This document shows positions 52,764-61,968 of a DNA stretch of 64,000 bases, piece after piece. The stretch spans positions 1-64,000 of the forward strand of contig JAIPDI010000001.1 of NCBI GenBank assembly GCA_021737785.1. The letters run 5' to 3'. A model generated the notes under the pieces. It did not search any database. It saw only the letters and a program-made list of their open reading frames with translations, and was not told the DNA's origin. Positions within the stretch are counted from its first letter, which is position 1, and each line of letters begins with the position of its first letter. The position numbers and the translations under genes were made by a program. Origin of the DNA: Deltaproteobacteria bacterium (GTDB taxonomy: Bacteria; Desulfobacterota; DSM-4660; Desulfatiglandales; Desulfatiglandaceae).

Positions 52764-54071
52764 ATGAATTTCTTCAGAGCGTGGGGAAAATTTATGATGA
52801 TGGGCGCGATGGCCCATGCAAGATGGGAGATCGATACATCCAGGACCATACTTGGAGACAGACGTCGATTGATCCTGTTGGGCCTTCTCACAATCCCGAT
52901 CATATGGGGGGGGATTGCGTTTGCCGAAGAAATCGGCGCGGCCCTCCCCGAATTGTTGGGCGGGAAGAAGGCCTACAGCCCTGCCTTTTACAGTACGGGA
53001 ATCTTCATCGTGTCTATTCTCATCGGGCTCGGGGCCGGCCTGATTACCGGCTGCATCGGCGCCGGAGGCGGCTTTATCATCGCTCCCGCCCTCATGAGCG
53101 CCGGAATCAAAGGCATCCTGGCAGTGGGAACGGATCTTTTCCATATCTTTGCCAAGGCGATTATGGGGAGCGTTATTCACAGGAAACTGGGGAATGTCTC
53201 GGTCCCCCTGGCCGTCGTCTTCCTGATCGGCGCCATCATCGGCGCGACCGCGGGAGGCCTGATCAACCGGGTGCTTTACGAGATCAACCCGGTGCTCAGC
53301 GACGCGTTTATTACAACCATTTACTCCCTCATGTTGGGTTTCCTGGGCATCTACTCCATGACCGATTTCCTCCGCGCAAGAAGCGCCGATAAGCGGGTTA
53401 ACGCCCCCCATGGCGGCGGAGACGCCCACGGCGGTAGGGCTGAGGGCGCGGAAATGGGCAATCTCCCCAGAAAGCTCCAGGCCATGAAGATCCCGCCCAT
53501 GGTGAAGTTCGATCATGATCTGGCCCCGGGAGGAAGGAGCATTTCATGGGTGTTCCTGGTCCTCAGCGGGGCACTGGTGGGACTGGCCGCGGGCATCATG
53601 GGGGTGGGCGGCGGGTTCCTGACCTTCCCGATCTTCGTTTACATGCTGGGCGTCTCCTCCATGACCACGGTGGGAACCGATATCTTCCAGATCGTCTTCA
53701 CCGCCGGGTATGCCGCCATCAGCCAGTACGCCGTCTACGGGTTCATTTTCTATACCCTGGCCATGGGCATGCTGTTAGGATCTCTGATCGGGATCCAGGT
53801 GGGGGCCATGGTGACCAAGGTGGTCCCCGGCATCACCATTCGGGGGTTTTATGCCATGGCGGTGATGGCAGGATTTGTGAACCGGATCTTCGCGCTGCCG
53901 GCCAAACTGGGGGAAATGGACGTCATTCCCATCTCACGGCAGACCGGGGCCGTCCTGGAGACCATCGGTGTATGGGCCTTTTTTATTGTCATCGGTGGGT
54001 TTTCAGCCTGGGTGATCGGCACGTTTTTAGTCAATATCCGTGTACTCAAAGGAGAGGGGGTGCGATCATGA
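52764..54071 (+). CDS. Large TSUP-family transporter (TauE/SafE-like)
   Basis: A 435-residue protein. After a soluble N-terminus and a first helix (about residues 34-52), two sets of TauE/SafE helices are visible: GAGLITGCIGAGGGFIIAPA near residue 92 and GLAAGIMGVGGGFLTFPIFV near residue 275, joined by a long Gly/His-rich cytoplasmic loop (residues about 210-255). The usual TSUP length is about 250-270, so this belongs to the larger subtype. Members move sulfite or sulfur-containing anions. It is coupled to the next gene by ATGA and has AAAGGAG upstream. Confidence 0.88.
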   Translation: MNFFRAWGKFMMMGAMAHARWEIDTSRTILGDRRRLILLGLLTIPIIWGGIAFAEEIGAALPELLGGKKAYSPAFYSTGIFIVSILIGLGAGLITGCIGAGGGFIIAPALMSAGIKGILAVGTDLFHIFAKAIMGSVIHRKLGNVSVPLAVVFLIGAIIGATAGGLINRVLYEINPVLSDAFITTIYSLMLGFLGIYSMTDFLRARSADKRVNAPHGGGDAHGGRAEGAEMGNLPRKLQAMKIPPMVKFDHDLAPGGRSISWVFLVLSGALVGLAAGIMGVGGGFLTFPIFVYMLGVSSMTTVGTDIFQIVFTAGYAAISQYAVYGFIFYTLAMGMLLGSLIGIQVGAMVTKVVPGITIRGFYAMAVMAGFVNRIFALPAKLGEMDVIPISRQTGAVLETIGVWAFFIVIGGFSAWVIGTFLVNIRVLKGEGVRS

Positions 54072-54754
54072 TTGCGAACAAAAAGGAGTTTTTCGGCGGC
54101 CTGGCCATGCTGGCGGCATTTGTCGTGGTGCTGATCATCATATTCTCCCCTGTATTCAAAGGACATAACGGTCTCGAGTACCTGGATGCCCTGTACAATT
54201 CCATATCCAAGGGATCGGCCTACTATATCCCGGACGTCCTGAAAGAGACCGCTCAATTCAACGGCCGGTCCATAGATGCGACCATTGCTCTGGAGGATGA
54301 GAATCAGGCACAGGAGACGGCCCTCCTCTTCCGGAAAGGGGGCGCATCCGCCACCGTTGCCGGGACGTCCCTGCACGTCAGCGGCGATCTGGGGGGGATA
54401 CTCGAAAACACGCTGGCCGACGCAGAAGCGATGTATCACAACAAGGGAGAAGCGGTGTCGGAGAAATACGGCTATAACGAGCGGCAGGTCCTTTTCAACT
54501 GGTGGAAGGCCCTCAATGCAATGGAGAAGGCGTTACAGAAACAGAAAAAATTCAAAGAGGACAAGGTGGTGGCCCTGGTGGTCAAAAAGGGGGTGGAGCC
54601 CTCTTACAACTATTACACGATTGAACCTCAGAAGATCTCGGATCGAATGGGGGTTGTCATTTTCTCCCTGGTTTTTTATGTGGTTTACACCTTGTGGTAT
54701 GGCTTTGCTATCCTCTACATGTTTGAGGGGTGGGGCATGAGGCTGGAACACTGA
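54068..54754 (+). CDS. Two-helix membrane protein coupled to the TSUP transporter, unknown
   Basis: A 228-residue protein with a helix at residues about 12-31 (GGLAMLAAFVVVLIIIFSPV) and another near the C-terminus (VVIFSLVFYVVYTLWYGFAI); the roughly 150 residues between would be extracytoplasmic. No family recognised. The start codon overlaps the TSUP stop in ATGA, so both are made together. It probably is an accessory subunit of the transporter. The long frame that continues upstream (from 53546) is an artefact inside the TSUP gene. Confidence 0.72.
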   Translation: MIANKKEFFGGLAMLAAFVVVLIIIFSPVFKGHNGLEYLDALYNSISKGSAYYIPDVLKETAQFNGRSIDATIALEDENQAQETALLFRKGGASATVAGTSLHVSGDLGGILENTLADAEAMYHNKGEAVSEKYGYNERQVLFNWWKALNAMEKALQKQKKFKEDKVVALVVKKGVEPSYNYYTIEPQKISDRMGVVIFSLVFYVVYTLWYGFAILYMFEGWGMRLEH

Positions 54755-54790
54755 TGAATTGACAATTGAAAGAAACGGCATGGTCTGATA

Positions 54791-54833
54791 AAAAGGCTAA
54801 AGGCTGGCAGTATAGTGAGCCTTTAGCCTTTTT
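54791..54833 (+). terminator. Intrinsic terminator after the TSUP pair
   Basis: AAAAGGCTAAAGGCT pairs with AGCCTTTAGCCTTTTT; a perfect stem of about 15 bp, 36 bp after the stop codon at 54754. Confidence 0.88.
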
Positions 54834-54896
54834 GATTCATGACCCAACCGCCAATGCGCCAAGGTCGGGCAGGGCATAACGAGCAACCAGGAAACC

Positions 54897-57503
54897 ATGA
54901 GCCGCATATTCACTGTCATAAGGGGTCTCTTTCCAAAAGTGAAAGAGGATGTCGCGATGGATGTCGATGCCATTCGCAATGACTTCAAGACCCGGTATCA
55001 TCATTTCAAGCTCCTCCTGAATGCCAATAACAAGGCCCTCGAAATCATGGCTGAAATGGAGGAAGGCCTCAGGGGAACAAAACCCTTCGGTATGAACTTT
55101 GTTCGGTCCCGGTGCACGGCCGTGTCCACCTCTGTCTGGCAGATTGCAAAGAACCTGAACGAACTCGCCCCCGGAAAATATGAAGGCCTTTACGATCGTT
55201 TCAAAGCGATCCAGTTAAAGATCAATCCTTTTCTTGCCCACTCCGATGCAGCCAGGGAAGGACCTCCGGTCATCTCTTTGGATGATATAGACACGGAAAC
55301 AGCGGACCAGGTGGGGGGCAAGATGGCCAATCTGGGCGAGATCCGAAATCGACTTTCCATGCGGGTCCAGAATGGTTTTGCAGTCACTGCCGGGGGCTAT
55401 TACCGGTTCATGGAATATAACGACCTTCAATCCGAGATCGATCGACGCATTCAGGCGACTGACGTGGACCGCCTGGACCAACTTCATGCCCTCAGCACCG
55501 CCATTCGGCAGTTGATTATCGGATCCCCCCTGCCGGAAGATCTCAGCGAAGCCGTTATGGAGGCGTATCACCGCCTGGAGGAGATGGACGGGAAAGACAT
55601 CCGGGTTGCCATGCGAAGCAGCGCCCTGGGAGAGGATTTTGCCGGGACGTCCTTTGCCGGCCAGTACCTCTCGGAATTGAATGTAAACCGTGAGTTCATA
55701 CCGGATGTCTATAAGGAGATTGTGGCCAGCAAGTACGGCCTGGCGGCCATGGCCTATCGTCTGAACCGGGGAATCCGTGACGAGGATGTGGCCATGTGCG
55801 TGGGGTGCATGAGCATGGTGGACCCTGTCTCGGGGGGCGTCCTCTATTCCAGGAACCCGCTCGATATCCGTGACGACGCCATTGTCATCAACTCGGTCTG
55901 GGGGTTGCCCAAGTCAGTGGTTGACGGCAGTTCCGCCACGGATCTTTTCATGGTCTCCCGCAAGGCGCCCATGACAATCCTGAGAAAAGAGATTGCCGTC
56001 AAGGAGCAGAAGTTCGTGTGCTATCCGGATGCAGGGGTGTGCCGATTGGATGCCACGGGGGATGAAAAGGAACTCCCCTCTCTTACGGACGATCAGGCCC
56101 TGGAACTGGCCCGCCTGGCAGTAGAGCTGGAAAGGCACTATGGCGTGCCGCAGGACATTGAATGGGCGATCCAAAACGATGGCGCCATCGTTTTGCTGCA
56201 ATGCCGTGCGCTGCAGCAGGTCGAAGCATTCAGAGGCCGAGATCTCGAAACATATCTCGAAGAGGCGCACGAACCGGTGATTCTCAAGGGGGGCGTCCCG
56301 GCGAGCCCCGGAACAGCGGCAGGTCCGGTGTTTATTGTGAAAAAGGATGTGGATATGCTCCGGTTCCCTAAGGGGGCCATCCTGGTGACGGCCCAGGCCC
56401 TCCCTCGATGGGCCTCTCTGATGAACCGGGCCGCCGCCGTGATTACCGAGAAGGGGGGCGTGACCGGTCATCTGGCCAATGTGGCCAGGGAGTTCGGCGT
56501 CCCCGGCTTGTTCGGGGTGGAAGAGGCCGTCAGCCTGTTGAAAAACGGGCAGATGGCGACCGTGGATGCCGGCGGCCGGCGGGTGTACGAGGGAAAGGTC
56601 GACTCCCTGCTTGAAGAAACGCGGGAGCCCAGGAATCTCATGGAGGGGAGCCCGGTCCATGAGGCCCTGAAAGGGGTGTCGCAACATATTATCCCGTTGA
56701 ACCTGTTAGATCCAGACGCCCCTGCCTTTACACCCAAAAACTGTCAAACGTTTCATGATATCACCCGCTTCTGCCACGAAAAGGCGGTGCATGAGATGTT
56801 CCGTTTCGGCAAGGATCACCGGTTTCCCGAGCGTTCCAGCAAACAGCTTTTCGTGGATGTACCGATGCAGTGGTGGGTCTTGAACCTGGATGACGGGTTC
56901 ACGGAAGAGGTCGAGGAGAAGTACATCCGATTGGAAAACATCGCCTCAATCCCGATGCGGGCCTTGTGGGAAGGAATCGCTGCGGTGCCCTGGGAAGGCC
57001 CCCCTGCAATGGACGGAAAAGGATTCGCATCTGTCATGTTCCAGGCCACCACCAACCGGGCCTTTATCCCCACGGTCCGTTCCAAGTTCGCCAATCGAAA
57101 CTATTTTATGATTTCAAAGAACTACTGCAGTCTCTATTCGCGACTCGGTTTCCATTTTTCCAGTGTGGAAACCCTGGTAAGCGAACGATCCGGTGAAAAC
57201 TATATCAGCTTCCAGTTCAAGGGAGGGGCCGCGGATTACGAGAGACGGTATAAAAGAACGCTGTTTGTGGGAGATATCTTGGAAGAACTCGGATTCAGGA
57301 TCTCCATAAAGGAAGACACCCTCATGGCCAGGCTGGAGGATCGGGACATGGACTTCATGAAGGGGAGATTAAAGGCGCTTGGCTATCTGACCATTCACAC
57401 CCGCCAGTTGGATATGATCATGCTCCGAACGGCATCCGTCGACCATTACAGGGCAAAACTCACCGCAGATATCGCCGCGCTTCTCGGCCTCCAAAAACAG
57501 TAA
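54897..57503 (+). CDS. PEP-synthase-like phosphotransferase with a novel C-terminal region
   Basis: An 868-residue protein. Residues 1-120 are helical and unassigned. Residues about 135-440 form the ATP-grasp PEP/pyruvate-binding domain (VGGKMANLGEIRNR, RSSALGEDFAGTSFAGQY, SMVDPVSGGVLYSRNP). Residues about 485-570 are the swivelling phosphohistidine domain with His525 in EKGGVTGHLANVARE. The last 280 residues lack the TIM-barrel PEP-binding domain of PpsA and show no known family. The chemistry (ATP to phosphohistidine to an acceptor) is thus inferred for the first half only, as in rifampin phosphotransferase-like proteins. The acceptor is unknown. The Shine-Dalgarno sequence is weak. Confidence 0.82.
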   Translation: MSRIFTVIRGLFPKVKEDVAMDVDAIRNDFKTRYHHFKLLLNANNKALEIMAEMEEGLRGTKPFGMNFVRSRCTAVSTSVWQIAKNLNELAPGKYEGLYDRFKAIQLKINPFLAHSDAAREGPPVISLDDIDTETADQVGGKMANLGEIRNRLSMRVQNGFAVTAGGYYRFMEYNDLQSEIDRRIQATDVDRLDQLHALSTAIRQLIIGSPLPEDLSEAVMEAYHRLEEMDGKDIRVAMRSSALGEDFAGTSFAGQYLSELNVNREFIPDVYKEIVASKYGLAAMAYRLNRGIRDEDVAMCVGCMSMVDPVSGGVLYSRNPLDIRDDAIVINSVWGLPKSVVDGSSATDLFMVSRKAPMTILRKEIAVKEQKFVCYPDAGVCRLDATGDEKELPSLTDDQALELARLAVELERHYGVPQDIEWAIQNDGAIVLLQCRALQQVEAFRGRDLETYLEEAHEPVILKGGVPASPGTAAGPVFIVKKDVDMLRFPKGAILVTAQALPRWASLMNRAAAVITEKGGVTGHLANVAREFGVPGLFGVEEAVSLLKNGQMATVDAGGRRVYEGKVDSLLEETREPRNLMEGSPVHEALKGVSQHIIPLNLLDPDAPAFTPKNCQTFHDITRFCHEKAVHEMFRFGKDHRFPERSSKQLFVDVPMQWWVLNLDDGFTEEVEEKYIRLENIASIPMRALWEGIAAVPWEGPPAMDGKGFASVMFQATTNRAFIPTVRSKFANRNYFMISKNYCSLYSRLGFHFSSVETLVSERSGENYISFQFKGGAADYERRYKRTLFVGDILEELGFRISIKEDTLMARLEDRDMDFMKGRLKALGYLTIHTRQLDMIMLRTASVDHYRAKLTADIAALLGLQKQ

Positions 57504-57513
57504 GCCATTCCGC

Positions 57514-57539
57514 TTTACACTGTGTAAAAACTGCTGACA
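57514..57539. promoter_or_regulatory. Candidate enhancer element, copy 3
   Basis: TTTACA-CTG-TGTAAA, then GACA beginning eight bases after the palindrome. Lies 107 bp upstream of the promoter at 57635. A half-site TTTACATGC lies between them at 57574. Confidence 0.7.
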
Positions 57540-57634
57540 GATGGCTGCTCCCACCACCCTCCAGTTCTGCTGTCTTTACATGCAATCCGATTAATTTTCA
57601 AACGGTTATCACATATGACCGCCTTCCTTGGGGT

Positions 57635-57649
57635 TGGCACATTAATTGC
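57635..57649 (+). promoter_or_regulatory. Sigma-54 promoter of the SLC13 permease-kinase-receiver operon
   Basis: TGGCACATTAATTGC: full TGGCAC and TTGC with exact GG-N10-GC spacing, the best match in the window. The leader to the start at 57880 is about 220 nt and contains no gene I can support. Confidence 0.82.
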
Positions 57650-57879
57650 CACAACCTCATACTGACTTTAAATAAAAGATAATGCAGTTCAGAACTTTTT
57701 GCACAGAAGTCCATCGTATGTGAAGCAATCTCTGGACTGCATGTTTTCCGTGAAGACCTTCCAGAAGACGGGTAAAGAGGCTTTAGAGGAAAAACCTGTG
57801 GGCCATCTTGATGTCAGGGATGGTGAGATTTTCGGGGTCGGTTTTCATGAGGCCCTGCAGACAAGGCAAGGAGGTTCAA

Positions 57880-59538
57880 ATGGCATATCATTCAGCAGCA
57901 ACAACCGCCGTTCAAACCGGCAGCATATGGAAGAGCAGACCGGGCTACAAGCCCTTGATTATCGTTCCCGCTGCCATACTGTTTTTTGTTCTCGTCATCA
58001 TGCCTGCTCCTAAGAGCATGATCGATCTTGTGAGCATGGAAAAGCCGTCAGGCTATTCTTTGCCGTCCGACTGCAGGAACATCACGGACAGTGTGAACAA
58101 GAAACTGAGTCCTGCGGCTTTCAATGCGGCCCAGAAGGGAGAACCCCTTGCTGACTCACACGAAAAAGGGCTGTTGACTGAGACAGACGCGGCGCAACTG
58201 GCCAAGGTGATGTTGCTTATCTTTTGTCTGGCCGTGCTTTTTTGGGGCACGGAGGCCCTTCCCCTGGGGGCAACGGATCTTCTGGTCGCCGTCATGCTCT
58301 ACGTTTTCAGCATATTGCCCATGCAGGAAATAGGGAAGGCCTATATGAGCGATGCCGTCTTTTTCATATTCGGCATACTGGTTGTGGCGGTGGGAGTGGC
58401 CAAGACGGGGTTGGACAAACGTATTGGGCTCATACTCTTAAGCCGCATCCACAGCGCAAAGGGCTTTGCCCTTATCTTTATGCCGCTTCTTGCCATTTCT
58501 GCAAGCTTTCTTTCCGAGCATGCCCTGGTTGCCCTCCTGATCCCGGTACTTTTGGGTGTCTATAAAGTCACATGCAAAATGCATGGTGTTGAAAAAGACA
58601 GGGCTTTGGCCATATTCCTTCTCCTCGGGGTATGCTTTGCGGCCAACCACGGCGGCCCGGGTTCCCCTGCTGCAGGGGGAAGGAATGCCATTATGGTAGG
58701 CTATTTCATGCAACAGGGGGTTCCCCTGTCGTTTCTGCAATGGATGAAGTACGGTATGCCCTTTGTTCCCCTCATGGGGGTTGTTATAGGGGCCTACATG
58801 TATATCCGCCTCAAGCCCAAGTTCATCGTAAAGGACATGAACCCGGGAGAGGTGGTCAAATCCGAGGTGGCCAGGATGCCCAAGTTTGGCGGCCAGGAAG
58901 CCTTGATGGCAGGCATTCTCATACTCCTGGTGGCGGCGTGGGTCATCCTGGGCGAGCACTCGGGACTTGGGGGTCCAACCCTGTACGCCGTATTGGCAAT
59001 GTTTTTGGGTCGAATAATCACATGGGATGATGTTCAGGAGGGAGTCGCCTTTGACGTTGTAGGCCTGTACGCAGCGGCAACGGCCATGGGCGTTGCCCTT
59101 AAGTTCACTGGAGGCGCCCTGTGGCTGGCCACAAGCTTTGTGAGCATTTTGCCGGATTTTATGGCGAAAGGAGATATGCTGGTTATCGGCGTGAGTATAT
59201 TGACGGGTACCATGACCAATTTCATGAGCGACGGCGCCACGGTAGCGGCCCTTGGCCCCATCGTCCTTCCCATGGCGGCCTTAAGCGGGGCCCATGTGTG
59301 GAAGCTGGGTCTTGCCTGCGCCTTTTCTTCTTCCTTTGCCAACTTCCTGGTTGTTGGAACTCCCAACAATGCCATTGCCTTCGGTATGGGAAGGGATCCG
59401 GTGACAGGGGAGAGACTTTTGGATATAATGGATTTCGTAAAGTACGGTCTGCCAGTTACCATCCTGGCATGGCTTGTGCTCTGGTTCTGGACCATTCTGG
59501 GTTATTGGCAGTTCATGTCTTGGCCGGTGATGAAATAG
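57880..59538 (+). CDS. SLC13/DASS-family anion permease
   Basis: A 552-residue membrane protein with about 12 helices. DASS-type features are FWGTEALPLGATDLLVAVML, ANHGGPGSPAAGGRNAIMVG and the second-half SSFANFLVVGTPNNAIAFG. A periplasmic loop of about 70 residues follows helix 1. Substrates of the family are dicarboxylates, tricarboxylates or sulfate. AAGGAGG precedes ATG 57880. It is followed by its own kinase and receiver genes, so transport and sensing of the same compound are plausible. Confidence 0.88.
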   Translation: MAYHSAATTAVQTGSIWKSRPGYKPLIIVPAAILFFVLVIMPAPKSMIDLVSMEKPSGYSLPSDCRNITDSVNKKLSPAAFNAAQKGEPLADSHEKGLLTETDAAQLAKVMLLIFCLAVLFWGTEALPLGATDLLVAVMLYVFSILPMQEIGKAYMSDAVFFIFGILVVAVGVAKTGLDKRIGLILLSRIHSAKGFALIFMPLLAISASFLSEHALVALLIPVLLGVYKVTCKMHGVEKDRALAIFLLLGVCFAANHGGPGSPAAGGRNAIMVGYFMQQGVPLSFLQWMKYGMPFVPLMGVVIGAYMYIRLKPKFIVKDMNPGEVVKSEVARMPKFGGQEALMAGILILLVAAWVILGEHSGLGGPTLYAVLAMFLGRIITWDDVQEGVAFDVVGLYAAATAMGVALKFTGGALWLATSFVSILPDFMAKGDMLVIGVSILTGTMTNFMSDGATVAALGPIVLPMAALSGAHVWKLGLACAFSSSFANFLVVGTPNNAIAFGMGRDPVTGERLLDIMDFVKYGLPVTILAWLVLWFWTILGYWQFMSWPVMK

Positions 59539-59566
59539 GGTTTGCGCGAGGCAGGCGGAGAGGCAG

Positions 59567-61228
59567 ATGAGGAATGCCATTTATACAGGTCTTCGAAGAA
59601 AAATTACGGCCATTACTCTGGCAGTCTCCCTCGCCCCGCTCGTAGCCCTCGGGACAACGATTTACTATCAATTCTCCGGCATGTACCGCGATAAGATTCG
59701 GGAACAGATATATTACCGGGCAAGATCCCAGGCGAGGGCCGTAGACCTGTTTCTGAAGGAGAGAACCGCCATTCTGGCGGCCATGGCGGATACAAATCAT
59801 TTCAACGAGATTGTCCGGGAATCAAATCTTTCAGCCATCTTCTCTATCATGAATCAGCGGGCAGGGGCCTTTGTGGACCTTGGAGTAATAGACATTGGAG
59901 GCCGGCACGCCGCCTATATCGGCCCTTACGAGCTTTCCGGCCTCAATTACTACCAGCAGCCATGGTTTGGGGAGGCCATGACCAAGGGTGTCTTCATCAG
60001 CGATGTCTACACGGGTTTCAGGAAGATCCCTCATTTCGTCATAGCGGTGAAGCGACAGGAGAACCAGCACAGTTGGATCCTGAGGGCCACCATCGATTCA
60101 GACGTCTTCGGCGCAAGCATCAAGGCGGCGCAGGTCGGCCGTACCGGGGATGCATATATCATTAATCGAGAAGGATATTACCAGACGCGGCCTCGTTTTG
60201 CAGGGGAGATTATGGAAAAATCCCCTGTCGATCCGTCCCTGTTCGGAGGTGGAACCACCATACTGGAAGGGGGTAATGGACATGGAAAACCGATGCTTTA
60301 TGCCGGAAGCTGGCTCAACAACGACAAGTGGCTCCTGGTTGTCTCCCAGGAGATCCGGGAGGAAATGGCGTCGTTTTATGCCACCGGGAGTGTGGAGATC
60401 GCCATTATGCTGGCAGGTATCATGGCCATTGTCATCGTTACCGTCTTAACCACCGGAGTGACGGTGAAACGACTGAGGGAAAGCGATGAACGGATTGATG
60501 AACTCAACGCCCAACTGGTACAATCGGACAAGCTGGCGGCCTTAGGTAAAATGGCCGCCGGGGTTGCCCATGAGATAAACAATCCCCTTGCGGTGATACT
60601 TCAGAAGACAGGCTGGATAGAGGATCTCTTGGAGGAGGAAGATCTGGCTCAGAGCAAGAGCCACGAAGAGCTGAAGGCCTCCATTGCCAAGATAGAAGAG
60701 CATGTGGAACGTGCCAGAAAAGTGGTGCATGGCATGCTGGGATATGCCAGGAAGATGGAACCGAGGTTGGAGGATGTGGATGTCAACGAAATCATCAGGC
60801 AGACCATCTCTCTTCTGGGTAATTATGCCAGGATCAACAACATAGAGATCAAAACGGATTTCGCAGAGGAACTTCCGATCATAGCCAACGATCAATCCCA
60901 GCTTCAACAGGTCTTTTTAAATATTATCAGCAACGCGATTGACGCAATCGGTAAAGATGGGCATATAGTGGTCAAGAGCCAGCGGGATGGTCCCTTGATA
61001 GCTGTTGACATAACGGACACAGGACCCGGAATTCCCCCTGAGCAGAAAAAAAGGGTGTTCGATCCTTTCTATACCACCAAAGATCCCGGCAAAGGAACGG
61101 GGCTGGGTCTGTGGATCAGTTACACCATAATGAAAAAGATGGGCGGCGACATCCATCTTGAGACAGAGGCCGGGAAGGGCACCACCTTTACCATAAAGAT
61201 ACCGGCAGTGGCGCCTGAGAAGAAATAA
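59567..61228 (+). CDS. dCache-domain sensor histidine kinase
   Basis: A 553-residue kinase: helix 1 (ITLAVSLAPLVALGTTIYY), a double-Cache periplasmic sensor (GVIDIGGRHAAYIGPYELSG; RATIDSDVFGASIKAAQVGR), helix 2 (IAIMLAGIMAIVIVTVLTTG), HisKA with MAAGVAHEINNPLAV, and HATPase with SNAIDAI, DTGPGIPPEQ and GTGLGLWISYTI. It is a clear paralog of the kinase at 49503 (GWIEDLLEEEDL versus GWIGDLLEEEDF after the His box). GGAGAGG precedes ATG 59567. It lies 28 bp after the permease gene. Confidence 0.93.
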   Translation: MRNAIYTGLRRKITAITLAVSLAPLVALGTTIYYQFSGMYRDKIREQIYYRARSQARAVDLFLKERTAILAAMADTNHFNEIVRESNLSAIFSIMNQRAGAFVDLGVIDIGGRHAAYIGPYELSGLNYYQQPWFGEAMTKGVFISDVYTGFRKIPHFVIAVKRQENQHSWILRATIDSDVFGASIKAAQVGRTGDAYIINREGYYQTRPRFAGEIMEKSPVDPSLFGGGTTILEGGNGHGKPMLYAGSWLNNDKWLLVVSQEIREEMASFYATGSVEIAIMLAGIMAIVIVTVLTTGVTVKRLRESDERIDELNAQLVQSDKLAALGKMAAGVAHEINNPLAVILQKTGWIEDLLEEEDLAQSKSHEELKASIAKIEEHVERARKVVHGMLGYARKMEPRLEDVDVNEIIRQTISLLGNYARINNIEIKTDFAEELPIIANDQSQLQQVFLNIISNAIDAIGKDGHIVVKSQRDGPLIAVDITDTGPGIPPEQKKRVFDPFYTTKDPGKGTGLGLWISYTIMKKMGGDIHLETEAGKGTTFTIKIPAVAPEKK

Positions 61229-61272
61229 TCATCGTCGGTTGGGTCATGCGTAGCGAAAGGAGGGAGGAGCAA

Positions 61273-61734
61273 ATGGATCTTTTTAGAGTACTTGTTGTGG
61301 ATGACGAAAAGGATTTTCTGGAGACCCTGGTGAATCGTCTCAAGAAGAGGAATGTGGATGCCATCGGGGTCCTGAGCGGCGAGGCTGCCGTCGAAGAGAT
61401 GAAAAAGCAGCTTTTTGACGTGGTGATACTGGATGTGAAGATGCCCGGAGGGATGGACGGCATCGAGGCCCTGCGAGAGATGAAAAAAATACAACCCCTG
61501 TGCGAGGTCATCCTGTTGACCGGGCATGCTTCTGTTGAAACGAGCATCGAGGGGATGAAGTTGGGGGCCTTTGACTATCTGCTGAAACCCGTAAGGCTGG
61601 AGGACCTGATGATCAAACTCGGGCAGGCCTTTGAAAAAAAGAACGCCCACGAACAGAAGATACGGGGGGCAAGGATCAAACAGCTCATGCGGTTTCCGGG
61701 AAGGGTCTTTGATCAGGAAAAGGAGGATGCCTAA
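61273..61734 (+). CDS. Single-domain response regulator
   Basis: A 153-residue receiver: VLVVDDEKDFLE, phosphoacceptor Asp in VVILDVKMPGGMDG (one Gly more than usual after MPG), Thr in LLTGHA and Lys in LLKPVR. The C-terminal 30 residues are basic. GGAGG precedes ATG 61273. It is the last gene of the permease-kinase-receiver operon; 234 bp of gene-free sequence separate it from the convergent next gene. Confidence 0.92.
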   Translation: MDLFRVLVVDDEKDFLETLVNRLKKRNVDAIGVLSGEAAVEEMKKQLFDVVILDVKMPGGMDGIEALREMKKIQPLCEVILLTGHASVETSIEGMKLGAFDYLLKPVRLEDLMIKLGQAFEKKNAHEQKIRGARIKQLMRFPGRVFDQEKEDA

Positions 61735-61968
61735 CCATACCCACAAATCCCCTTTCTGAAGCCCCTGGGAATAGGCCTGCGGTCGGTCGTCAGCGCCGAG
61801 GGCTTTTGCTTCTCAGATGCGATGACCCAACCAGGGGTCCGTCGGCGGAGGATCGGCTGTGAGTGTCCGGCCTTGAAACTTACGGACATATGTCTATGAA
61901 GGGATAAAGAACCTTTTTCAAATGGAGGGCTCCTTCCGGATACGGCTGGCGGGTATTCCTTCAGGATG

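Noticed and set aside
53546-54067. Long N-terminal extension of the two-helix membrane protein
   Set aside because: It is a His/Gly/Arg-rich frame inside the TSUP gene; the ATG at 54068 overlapping the TSUP stop is the natural start.
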